Shown here in pieces: positions 25,218 to 34,502 of a DNA stretch of 64,000 nucleotides; position 1 is the first letter of the stretch; each line of letters starts with the position of its first letter. Origin of the DNA: Vanilla planifolia (Eukaryota > Streptophyta > Magnoliopsida > Asparagales > Orchidaceae); the NCBI GenBank assembly GCA_023846275.1, contig JAIUJO010000148.1:750001-814000 (forward strand). The letters are read 5' to 3'. A program made the translations under genes and the position numbers. The notes below the pieces were generated by a model. It saw only the letters and a list, made by a program, of their open reading frames with translations, ran no database searches and had not been told where the DNA came from.

Positions 25218-25776
25218 GGATTGGGAGGAGACCGCAGCGGAAGTCAAGTTATTGCGGGATAGATTACGTACTGTGCAAGATCGCCAGACGAAATATTAGG
25301 ATCCTAAGCACAGAGCTGTTGAGTTTTCTGTGGGAGATAGGGTATTCCTGAAGATCAGTCCTATGCGAGGTCTATTCAGGTTTGGCAAGTCTTCTAAGCT
25401 TTGACCTCGTTACATTGGACCCTATCCTATTCTGGAAAGGATTGGTGAAGTGGCTTACAGGTTGGCACTTCCTGAGCATCTGTCTGGGATTCACAATGTG
25501 TTTCATGTTTCGAATCTCAAGAGATATGTGCCAGATCCTTCTCATTGTATCGGTGATGATCTTCCTGGTTTGCAAGTGGCACCAGATTCTACTTATGTGG
25601 AACTGCCAGTTCGCATCCTCGAGGAGAGCAGCAGACAGCTGAGGAACAGGTCGTTTCCTATGGTCAAGGTTCTATGGAATAGACATGACGAAAGGGAGGC
25701 AACCTGAGAGCTAGAGCAGGATGTTGCGAAAAAGTGGCCGGAACTTCTTGCTGAATTTCGAGGGCGAAATTCCTGA
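25218..25776 (+). pseudogene. pol: Integrase C-terminal domain and chromodomain-like tail
   Basis: Read one frame over from gag. It opens after the position of the missing catalytic core with WEETAAEVKLLRDRL, then DRQTKY*DPKHRAVEFSVGD and VFLKISPMRG (integrase C-terminal domain, DNA binding), then RYIGPYPILERIGEVAYRLA and GIHNVFHVSNLKRYVPDP. The tail (from about 25587) has the chromovirus chromodomain pattern Y-E-PV-IL...LRN...PMVKVLW..H...EAT*E, a fold that recognises methylated histone tails in chromoviruses. Stops lie at 25297 (TAG), 25402 (TGA) and 25705 (TGA; a Trp position, TGG to TGA). The native stop is probably TGA 25774-25776. No DDE residues remain. Confidence 0.88.
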
Positions 25777-25777
25777 T

Positions 25778-25790
25778 AAGGTGGGGAGAT
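25778..25790 (+). other. Polypurine tract before LTR2
   Basis: AAGGTGGGGAGAT, nearly all purine, sits directly against the first base of LTR2 and two bases after the likely gag-pol stop. This is the plus-strand primer of LTR elements and confirms 25791 as the 3' LTR start. Confidence 0.88.
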
Positions 25791-26205
25791 TGTTATACCC
25801 GATAAAATATTATAGGTTTAATCTTCAATAATTCAATTGTGGCTTAGATGATTTCAGATCGACAGTAGGATGAGCCAGGAGCTCAATTGGAGGCTATTGG
25901 AATTTTTGAAATTTTCTGGGGATTTTTCGGAGCACCGAGATTTTTAAAAAAAAAAAAAAAAAAAATGAAATTTGGATTTTTATTTTCTTTTTTACCGCGG
26001 GTGAACCGGACCGGAGCGGTTCAGCGAAGGCGGGGCGGTTCGCCGAGGTGCGTTTGCGCGTGCGTTTGGATAAGCCGCGGATAAGCGGATCGGACGGACG
26101 AGATCAGCGGTGGAGATTAACCGGCTGATCGGGTGTTAAGCGGCGTTTTAGAAGGTCAACCGGCACTTAATGGGTCTTGACGGGTTATTACCGGTTTAAG
26201 CTGGG

Positions 26206-26239
26206 TATTTAACCTGAACTGTTTTGGACTTTAGGGTTT
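26206..26239 (+). promoter_or_regulatory. Core promoter motifs of LTR2
   Basis: TATTTAA at 26206-26212 and TTAGGGTTT at 26231-26239, spaced as in LTR1. They remain while much of the surrounding LTR middle has changed. A start site just downstream is inferred. Confidence 0.45.
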
Positions 26240-26242
26240 CGA

Positions 26243-26452
26243 ATGGCGGCGAGAGGCGAGGTGTTCGCGGCGAACGGCGATAATTTCCGGCAGCCTTTCA
26301 AGGGGCTTTTGATAACCGGAGATTCGCGGGACAGAGGCGAACATTTTGGTACCGGTTTCGTTCGGCGAGGAGCTGCGGTTGATCGCGTGCGGGCTTCACC
26401 GTCGCCGGCGACGAGCAAAGGTAGGAAATTCGGTTTTAAATTAGTTAATTAG
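26243..26452 (+). other. Leader reading frame in LTR2 (with ATG)
   Basis: A 69-codon open frame starting with ATG a few bases after TTAGGGTTT. It is related to the LTR1 and LTR3 frames over about 60 residues (EVFAANGD, QPFKG, RDRGE, GTGFVRRGAAV, RVRASPSP). A splice-donor-like AAAG|GTAGG (GT at 26421) falls at the end of the shared part. Joined to the acceptor-like CCAG ending at 28148, the frame would close within six codons in LTR1 and LTR2 alike. Function unknown. Confidence 0.33.
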
Positions 26453-27660
26453 TAGAAATTAAAAGCATGGAATATTTTGCTTCATGAAATCAAGCATGTG
26501 GATGAAAAATTGGACTTAGTTGAATGCTAATTTGCGTCTTTTACAATTTTTGGATTTCTGGAAAATTTCCCATTTCGCCGGAAAAATTAATTAAGGCTTA
26601 GGAACATGTTAGGGATTTGTATTATCAGTTTGCCATTGAATTAGTTAATTAATTGTTGGATTAATCTTACGGCAATGGCGTATGGGCGAATTTCTTCGGC
26701 GGAAATTTTAAATTAGTGGCATTATTGAAACATTAGGATAGTACAAACATCGAATTTTGTTTCTCCTTGTTCGCGTTCGCCGGAAATCGACGGAAGGAAT
26801 TGGATTGGTCGGCGATTGCTTCAGTTAGGGTTCACGAGCGTCGGACCGAGGAAGGAGAAGGGTTTAGATTAATTACGAATTTATTTAAGTAATTAATGGT
26901 TTTATATAATATTAATTAGTAATTATATTTATTTAAGCATCGACCGATTAACGGATTATTAAAGAATTTGGTTCGGCGGTGTCGCGGTTCAGCGCGAGGG
27001 TTCCGAACCGGCAGCGAAAACCGGTTCAGCGGGATTCGGGGCGGACGAACGGCGCGGAGGAAAATTTAATTCGGAAATTAATCCGAATTTTCGGAAAAAG
27101 GATATATGTGGAATTTAAATTTTAAATTCGGAAATTTATTCCGAATTTCGGAAATGGATAAAGGGCAGAAATTGATTTTGGAAATTAAAACTTCCTGAAG
27201 TGAGGAAGAGGTGATTTTTGGAAATCACGTAGCCAAGTTGAAATTGACCGTTGGAAATTACCCATAAATTCAGTGCAGCTGGATTAGTTGGAAGGAAGTG
27301 TGACACTTGGGTGTTACCAGAATAGTCAGAATTTTGGTACAGTTTGTGTTGCTTGGATGACAATGACATGGATTGAGTCAGTTTACTCAGTGTTGGCATA
27401 TTTCATGGATTGGCATATTGGACCGGACTACTATAGGCCCTATATGATGTTTTAGGGTAGTTGTGGTAGGTAACTGTGCGGTACAGACTTAGCTTTCACA
27501 GTATACATGTGGACTGGTATGCGCCTTGTTGTATCTGGACACATGTTGCCGAATCTTTTAGTTAGAGCTTGGCAATGACTGTAGGGGCGTGGCTTCTATG
27601 GAAATTGTAGGGAGAGGACTCCTTGGGACGGTGGCTGAGTCGATCTCTTCTGGTCCACGA

Positions 27661-27770
27661 GTGTAGGCCTGCACGCCTGAGAGTGGCAGTAGCAGGGGTG
27701 ACTCGCCGTGGCTAGTCAAGTGTGTAGGCCTGCGTGCCTGAGGGTGGCAGGGGTGTCTCACGTTGGCTAG
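27661..27770 (+). repeat. Two-copy ~61-bp direct repeat unique to LTR2
   Basis: Two copies of GTGTAGGCCTGC...CCTGAG-GTGGCAG...GGCTAG, starting at 27661 and 27722. They lie inside the block that LTR1 and LTR3 lack, marking LTR2 as another LTR subtype. Confidence 0.82.
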
Positions 27771-27853
27771 AGATCTATGTGACTGGTTTTGTCTATAGTC
27801 TCCAGAAGATTGATTGACGAGAGACGCTGCGGTGTCGGGTGCTAGGCGTTGTG

Positions 27854-27942
27854 ATGCGTGCGCAGAGATGGGCGTGTCCCGCTGGCATGCTTTGCCTGGG
27901 CGCCATGCGTGCGCAGAGATGGGCGTGTCCCGCTGGCATGCT
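27854..27942 (+). repeat. Two-copy 37-bp-type repeat in LTR2
   Basis: Units begin at 27854 and 27905 (ATGCGTGCGCAGAGATGGGC ... CCCGCTGGCATGCT), homologous to the five-copy repeat of LTR1/LTR3 but with GCGCA in place of TTTCG and CCGCT in place of CCACT. Both units share these changes, so they were homogenised after the subtypes split. Confidence 0.85.
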
Positions 27943-29608
27943 GCCTGGGAGCACAGAGGAGAGCTACTCTGGTGTGACTGGGGGTGACTATGGTTGGTCA
28001 GAGTCTGGGACTGAGAGTGCCTTTCCACCCTACATTGTTATGCTGTATTCCTATACTCTTGCTATTATCCTTCTCTTACATGTGAGTTTTTACTAGCTGT
28101 CTTTCCTACTGGGCGTAGCTCACTCCTTTATTATCTATATTTTTCCAGCGGCTCGACAGCCTTGACGCCACCCACATTAGGTGGGATCGTGGTCAGGAGG
28201 CTAGTGGAGGATATCTGATCTGTGATGTTCTGAGACATTTTGGTTAGGGTGATTGATACTATTGGATGTATTCAGGGAGACTGTTATTCTTATGTCATGT
28301 AATATGTGAGGGTGATTCTGACTTATGTATCTAGTTGGATGATATTGTATTTGTTGGACTTGGATCTTATTCTTGTGATGTAGTTTCCATTCACTGTTTT
28401 ACTTTATTGTCTTGGTGGTATAGTGTGTGGAGTGCCATATTTTATCTGAGGATGTTATGTATTTTATTTTTGATGGTGAGGTCATTACATGACTATGGAA
28501 CTTAACCGTGGGGATTCAGACTTCTATTAGATCGGTTCTCCTACCGGTATGGGTTAGGAGTATGGGGTCTAGTAGGAGTAACATTGCGCAAGTCCATCTG
28601 TTAATTTAGGAGTCATGAACCTGATTTGACGGTGTACCCGGGAGATGGGATCCACATTGTTAAGGAAAGTAGGTGTGTAATGATGTGTTATATCCTATGT
28701 TTTTCGTAGGCTACTCAGGTTGGTATGGGACGATCTGAGCTGTCTATATGTAAAAAAAAAAAAATATGCCAAAAATCAGCCTAGGAAAAAAATGGGGTGT
28801 AACAAGTAGAATAGAGTAGTGTAGATTATAATATTGAAGAGTAGAGTAGAGTAGACTTAGGTTAGGTTAGGCTTGGCTAGGATAGCCTAGGTTATGCAAG
28901 GCTATGGTAAAGTAGAGTAGAATAGCATAGGGAAGAGTAGAGTATAGTAGAGCTCAGTTAGGCTAGGCTAGTCTAGGTTAGGCTTGGCAAGAGTAGAATA
29001 TCATATAGTAGAGTAGAGTACAATAGAGCAGAGTAGAGTAGAGCATAGAAGAGCTGAGAAAAGAAGAGCAGAGTGGAGCAGAGCAGAGGAAAGCATAGTA
29101 GAGCAAGGTTAAGCTATGCTATATAGGGCTAGGCTATGTTAGGCTAGGTTAGAGTAGAGTAGAGTAGTGTGAAGTATAATATAATAGAGTACAATAGAGT
29201 AAAGCTAGGTTAGGCTAGGTTATGTTAGACTAGGCTAGGCTAAGCTAGAGTAAAGTAGAGTAGAGTGAGTAGAGCTAGGTTAGGTTATGCTAGGATTGGC
29301 TAAGAAAAGTAGTGCTTAGTAGAGCAGAGTGGAGCAAAGCAAAGAAGAGCATAAGAGAGTAGATTGGAGAAGGGAAAAGTAGAGTAGAGCAGAGCTAGGT
29401 TAGGCTAGGATAGAGTAGAGCAGAGTAGAGTAAAGTAGAGTAGAGCAGAGAAAAGAAAAGCATAGTAGAGCAGAGCAGCATGCTGCAGAGATGAGCAAAG
29501 CAGAGTAGAACAAAGCGAGGTTAGGCAAGGCTATGCTAGAGTAGAGTAGAGTAAAGTATAGTCGAGTATATCTACGTTAGGCTAGGCTAGGCTAGGTTAG
29601 GTTCGAGT

Positions 29609-31565
29609 AGAGTAGAGTAGAGTAGAGTAGAGCTAGGTTAGGCTAACCAAGGATAGGGTAGGCTTGGATATAGTGGAGTAGAGTAGAGCAGAGTATATTA
29701 TAGTAACGTAGAGCTAAGTTAGGTTAGGCTAGGCTATAGTAAAGAAGATTATGTATAATAGAGTAGAGCAGAGCAGAGCAAAGTAGAGCAGAGTTGAGTT
29801 AGGTTAGGCTAAGCTAAAGTAAAGTAGAGTGGAGTAGAGCTAGGTTAAGCTAAGAAAAGTTAGGGTAGAGTAGAGTAGAGCAGATTGGAGTAGAGTATAA
29901 TAGAGTTGAATAAAGAAGAGGAGAGTTAGGTTTGGCTAGGCTAGACTAGAGTAGAGTAGAATAAAGTAAAGTAGAGTAGAGTAGAGTAGAGGTAGGTTAA
30001 GCTAGGCTAGGCAAGACTAGGTTAGAGTAGAGTTGAGTAGAGCATGACAGAGTAGAGGAGAGCAAAGTAGAATAGAGAAGAGCTAGGTTAGGCTAAGCTA
30101 GGCAAGGCTAGGCCAAGCTAGACTAGAATAGAGTAGAGTAGAGTTAGGTTATGCTAAGTTAGGCTAAGCTAAGTTAGAGTAGAGTAGAATAGAATAGAGT
30201 AGACTAGTATGGAGTAAAATAACATAAAGTAGAGTAGAGTTAGGTTAGGCTAGGCTAGGCTACTGTAGAGTAGAATAGAGTAGAGTATAGTAGAGTAGAG
30301 AAAGGTTAGGTTAGGCTTGGCTAAACTAGGCTAGAGTATAGTAGAGTAGAGTAGACTAAGGCAGAGTAGAGAAGAGCATAATAGAGCAAAGCATAGTAGC
30401 ACAGAGTAGAGCAAAGTAGAGCAGAGTAGAGCAAAGCAAAGTAGAGTAGAGTAGAGTTGAGCAAAGCAAAGTAAAGTAGAGTATAGTATAATAGAGCAGA
30501 GCAGAGCAAAGCAGAGCAAAGTAAAGCATAACAAAAAAGAGAGAAGAGCTAGGTTAGTCTAGGCTTAGTTAAAGTATAGTGAACCAGAGTATAGAAGAGC
30601 TAGGTTAGGTTTGGCTATGGTAAGCTAAGTTAGAATAGAGTCTAATAGAAAAGTATAGATTAGAGTAGAGTATAGTGGACTAGAGTTAAATAGAGTAGAG
30701 CTAGGTTAGGCTAAGGTAAGCTAGGATAGAGTAGCCTAGGCTAGTAAGGCTAGAGTAGAGAGGAGTAGAGAGAGTAGAGTAGAGTATAGTATAGTATAGT
30801 AGAGTAGAGTAGAGCTATGTCATGCAAGGTTAGGCTAAGCTAAGTTAGAGTAGAGTAGAATAGAATAGAGTAAAGTAGAGTAGATTAGAGTAGAGTAGAG
30901 CTAGGTTAGGCTAGGCTAGGCTTAGTTTGAGTAGAGTAGAGTAGAATAGTATAGAGTAGAGTAGAGTGTAATAGAGTAGAGCTAAGTTTGGCTAGGCTAA
31001 GAAAGGATAAACTTGCATAAGTTAGGCTAGGCTCGCCTAGATTAGAGTAGGGTAGAGTAGAGCTTGGTTTGACCAGGCTTGTATAGGCTAGAGTAGAGTG
31101 GAGTAGAGTAGAGCAGAGCTGTGCAGAGCTGAGCAGAGTAGAGAATAGTAAAGTAGAGTAGAGTAGAGCATAATAAAGTAGAGCAGAGCAGAGCAGAGCA
31201 AAGAGGAGTAGAACTATGCAGACTAGAGCAAATTAGAGTAGAGCTAAGTTAGGCTAAGCAAGGCTATGTTAGGACAGGTTAGAGTAGAGTTGAGTAGTGT
31301 AGACAGGAGTATAGTAGAGTGGAGTAGAGTAGAGTAGAGTAGAGGTTTGTTTGGTTAGGCTAGTCTACGCTAGGCTAGGTCATGCTAGGAAAGCTTAAAG
31401 TAGAGTAGAGTTATGTACAGTAAAGTAAAGTAGAGCAAGGTTATGTTAGGTTAGGCTAGGCTAGGCTTGGCTAAAGTGGAGTATAATAGAGTGGAGTAGA
31501 GTAGAGCAACAAAGAGTAGAGCAAAGTAGATCAGAGCAGAGCAGAGAAGAGCAGAGCTAGGTTAG
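29609..31565 (+). repeat. Duplicated array flank, copy 2 (left of LTR3)
   Basis: Partner of 18078-20034. Two differences are exact pairs of pentamers: a 10-bp GTGCAGAGCT/GAGCAGAGCT doubling near 31121-31130 found only here, and two fewer GAGTA units near 31322-31341. They cancel, which is why the offset is again 11,531 at the LTR. LTR3 has intact target duplications, so I take this copy as the original and 18078-20034 as derived. Confidence 0.9.
31561..31565 (+). repeat. Target-site duplication, left of LTR3
   Basis: GTTAG, repeated at 34498-34502 right after LTR3. Removing LTR3 and one copy leaves AGCTAGGTTAGGCTAGG, an ordinary B to A junction of the array, as expected for an empty site. 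Confidence 0.8.
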
Positions 31566-32028
31566 GGTTATAACCGATAAAATATTATATGTTTAATCTT
31601 CAATAATTCAATTGTGGCTTGGATGATTTCAGATCGACAGTAGGATGAGCCAGGAGCTCAATTGGAGGCTGTTGGAATTTCTGAAATTTTCTGGGGATTT
31701 TTCGGAGCACCGAGAAAATTTTTAAGTAATTTTCCCTGTTTAATTAGATTTTTGGAAATTCGAAAATCTATTTAAATCGGTCCATTAGATTTTTTAAACC
31801 GGAATTTTGTTTTTTACCCCGCGTGAACCGGACCGGAGCGGTTCAGCGAAGGAGGGGGCGGTTCGCCGAGTACGTTTGCACGTGCGGTTGGATAAGCCGC
31901 GGATAAGCGGATCGGACGGACGAGAACAGCGGTGGAGATTAACCGGCTGATCGGGGTTAAGCGGCGTTATTAGAAGGTCAACCGGCGCTCAATGGGTTCT
32001 TAACGGGTTATTACCGGTTTAAGCGGGG

Positions 32029-32061
32029 TATTTAACCGAAACTGTTCGGCTGTTAGGGTTT
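32029..32061 (+). promoter_or_regulatory. Core promoter motifs of LTR3
   Basis: TATTTAA at 32029-32035 and TTAGGGTTT at 32053-32061, identical in spacing to LTR1. If active, this solo LTR would drive transcription rightward into the array. Confidence 0.42.
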
Positions 32062-32067
32062 CGAGCG

Positions 32068-32271
32068 TTGGCCGGAGACGAAGTGTTCGCGGCGAACGGC
32101 GATACTTTCCGACAGCCTTTCAAGGGGCTTTTTGTACCTGGAGGTTTGCGGGACCGAGGAGAATCGATTGGTACCGGTTTCGTTCAGCGAGGAGCAGCGG
32201 TTGGTCGCGTGCGAGCTTCACCGTCGCCGGAGAAGAAAGGTAGGAAATTCAGATCTAAATTAGTTATTTAG
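32068..32271 (+). other. Leader reading frame in LTR3 (no ATG)
   Basis: Third copy of the ~67-codon LTR leader frame, again without ATG at its start, open to the same end as in LTR1. It carries QPFKG where LTR1 is also intact, and one Arg-to-Gln change before RGAAV. Candidate donor GT at 32240. Confidence 0.28.
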
Positions 32272-33361
32272 CAAATTAAAAATATGGATTATTTTTCAAA
32301 TAGCTACCGGAGCATGCTGATTGTGGTTTTTGAAATTGATTAATGCAAATTATTGATTTTAGCATTTTAGGGTTTTCGGAAAATTATACCCGCCGAATTC
32401 GGAAATTTTACCGAGCATGTGTTGATTCGATTATGTGCTTTAATCATGTTAAGATAGTATAAAATGCTGAAATTTGTTTAATTTCATAGATTGTTAAAAT
32501 GGGTATCGGATGAAACTTCGGCGGAAATTTTGATTGAACCTTAGAAATTAGTGGCATTATTGAAACATTAGGATAGTACAAACATCGGACTTTGTTTCTC
32601 CTTGATCTCGGTCGCCGGAAATCGACGGGGAAAACGGAATTTTCCCGGAGGAATCGTCGGCTAGGGTTTCGCGGGCGCCGGGCGGAGGAAGGAGATGGAT
32701 TAGATTAATTACGGTCTAGTTAATTAAGTAATTGTAATTATTCAATATTTATTAATAATTAAATGCTAAACGTCGGCTGGAAATTTGGATTAAATATTCG
32801 ACCGGTGCGTTCTCGATTCAGCGCGAAGACCCGAACCGGTGGCGAGATCCGGTTCAGGAGATTCGGCGCGGACGAACGGCGCGGCGCGGAGGAAAATTTA
32901 ATTTCGGAAATTAATCCGAATTTTTGGAAAAAGGATATATGTGGAATTTAAATTTTATTCGGAAATTTATTCCGAATTTCGGAGAATGGATTAAGGGCGG
33001 AAATTGATTTTGGAATTTAAAAATTTCCTGAAGTGAGAAAAAGGTGATTTTAGGAAATCACATAGCCAAGTTGAAATTGACTGTTGGAAATTATCCATAA
33101 ATTCAGTGCAGCTGGATTAGTTGGAAGGAAGTGTGACACTTGGGTAAGTGCTACCAGAATAGTCAGAATTTTGGTACAGTTTGTGTTGCTTGGATGGCAA
33201 TGGCATGGTTTGAGTCAGTTTACTCAGTGTTGGCATATTTCACGGATTGGCATATTGGACCGGACTACTATAGACCCTATATGATGTTTTAGGGTAGTTG
33301 TGGTAGGTAACTGTGCGGTTCAGACTTAGCTTCCACAGTATACATGTGACTGATAGGCGCC

Positions 33362-33635
33362 ATGCGTGTTTCGAGATGGGCGTATCCCACTGGCATGCTA
33401 CCTGGAACCCCAGGCTAGGTTGTGATGCGTGTTTCGAGATGGGCAATCCCACTGGCATGCTTTGCCTAGGCGCCATGCGTGTTTCGAGATGGGCAATCCC
33501 ACTGGCATGCTATATAGACGCTGAGGTGTCGGGTGCTAGGCGTTATGATGCGTGTTTCGAGATGGGCGTATCCCACTGGCATGCTTTGCCTAAGCGCCAT
33601 GCATGTTTCGAGATGGGCGATCCCACTGGCATGCT
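33362..33635 (+). repeat. Five-copy ~37-bp repeat in LTR3
   Basis: Same number, order and spacing of units as in LTR1 at 21831-22104, confirming that LTR1 and LTR3 are recent copies of one LTR subtype. Confidence 0.88.
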
Positions 33636-34497
33636 ACCTGGAAGCCCAGAGGAGAGCTACTCTGGTATGACTGGGGTTACTGTGGTTGGTCAGAGTCTGG
33701 GACTGAGAGTGCCTTTCCACCCTACATTGTTATGCTGTATTCCTATACTCTTGCTATTATCCTTCTCTTGCATGTGAGTTTTTACTAGCTGTCTTTCCTA
33801 CTGGGCGTAGCTCACTCCTTTATTATCTATATTTTTCCAGCGGCTCGACAGCCTTGACGCCACCCAGATTAGGTTGGATCGTGGTCAGCAGGCTAGTGGA
33901 GGATATCTGATCTGTGATTTTCTAAGACATTTTGGTTAGTGTGATTGATACTATTGGATGTATTCAGGGAGACTGTTATCCTTATGTCATGTAATATGTG
34001 AGGGTGATTCTGACTTATGTATCTAGTTGGATGATATTGTATTTGTTGGACTTGGATCTTATTCTTGTGATGTAGTTTCCATTCACTGTTTTACTTTATT
34101 GCCTTGGTAGTATAGTGTGTGGAGTGCCATATTTTATCTGAGGATGTTATGTATTTTATTTTTGATGGTGAGGTCATTACATGACTATGGAACTTAACCG
34201 TGGGGGTTCAGACTTCTATTAGATCGGTTCTCCTACCAATATGGGTTAGGAGTATTGGGTCTAGTAGGAGTAACATTGCGCGAGTTCATCAGTTAATTCA
34301 GGAGTCATGAATCCTGATTTGACGGTGTACCAGGGAGATGGGATCCACATTGTTAAGGAAAGTAGGTGTGTAATGATTTGTTATATCCTATGTTTTTCGT
34401 AGGCTACTCAGGTTGGTATGGGACGATCTGAGCTGTCTATATGTAAAGAAAAAAAATATATGCCAAAAATCAGCCTAGGAAAAAATGGGGTGTAACA

Positions 34498-34502
34498 GTT
34501 AG
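34498..34502 (+). repeat. Target-site duplication, right of LTR3
   Basis: GTTAG, matching 31561-31565. Five bases is the normal duplication length for LTR retrotransposons. Confidence 0.8.

Larger units (their letters stand above)
22967..25790 (+). mobile_element. Decayed internal region of chromovirus element
   Basis: The segment between LTR1 and LTR2 is 2,824 bp and carries, in order, a primer binding site, gag, zinc knuckle, protease, the start of RT, the end of RNase H, the C-terminal part of integrase with a chromodomain-like tail, and a polypurine tract. Complete elements of this kind usually have internal regions of about 5-6 kb. Two deletions remove the RT catalytic core through most of RNase H (near 24900) and the integrase zinc finger and DDE core (near 25218). 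At least four premature stops also break gag-pol before the second deletion. It cannot encode its own movement. Confidence 0.93.
25791..28804 (+). mobile_element. LTR2: 3' LTR, divergent and mosaic
   Basis: A 3,014-bp LTR starting TGTTAT and ending TGTAACA. The first ~140 bp and the part from about 27950 to 28804 are nearly identical to LTR1 and LTR3 (about 97-98% by eye). The middle is much more divergent: it lacks about 100 bp near 25940 and carries an A-run (about 25945-25964), a poorly matching stretch at about 26450-26950, and about 290 bp at 27524-27815 in place of three of the five 37-bp repeats. LTRs of one insertion start identical and diverge evenly, so this pair is not a simple sister pair. 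The five bases after it are AGTAG. Confidence 0.92.
28805..31565 (+). repeat. Pentamer-mosaic satellite array, middle segment
   Basis: Array between LTR2 and LTR3, same words and orientation as on either side. The first 804 bp (28805-29608) has no counterpart at the 11,531-bp offset. From 29609 it is the second copy of the block left of LTR1. No gene or other element is visible. Confidence 0.93.
31566..34497 (+). mobile_element. LTR3: solo LTR with target duplication
   Basis: A 2,932-bp LTR, same length as LTR1, about 34 substitutions from it. The first base is G where T is expected (GGTTAT for TGTTAT); the end is TGTAACA. No primer binding site, coding sequence or polypurine tract adjoins it; pentamer array begins directly after. 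With GTTAG on both sides it is a solo LTR, the usual product of recombination between the two LTRs of one insertion. At most sites where LTR1 and LTR3 differ and LTR2 can be aligned, LTR3 shares the LTR2 base, so LTR1 has changed more. Confidence 0.93.

Noticed and set aside
27558-28028. 156-codon minus-strand frame in LTR2
   Set aside because: It is antisense to LTR-specific repeats, is absent from LTR1 and LTR3, and matches no family I recognise.
18790-30534. Two pairs of near-identical Leu-rich frames 11.5 kb apart, suggesting a conserved gene
   Set aside because: They are the same repeat frames inside the duplicated array block; their similarity follows from the duplication.
21782-33788. 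154- and 61-codon frames with repeated CFEMG and SHWHA words in LTR1 and LTR3
   Set aside because: They run through the 37-bp LTR repeat. LTR2 does not preserve the frame, and unit spacing is irregular.
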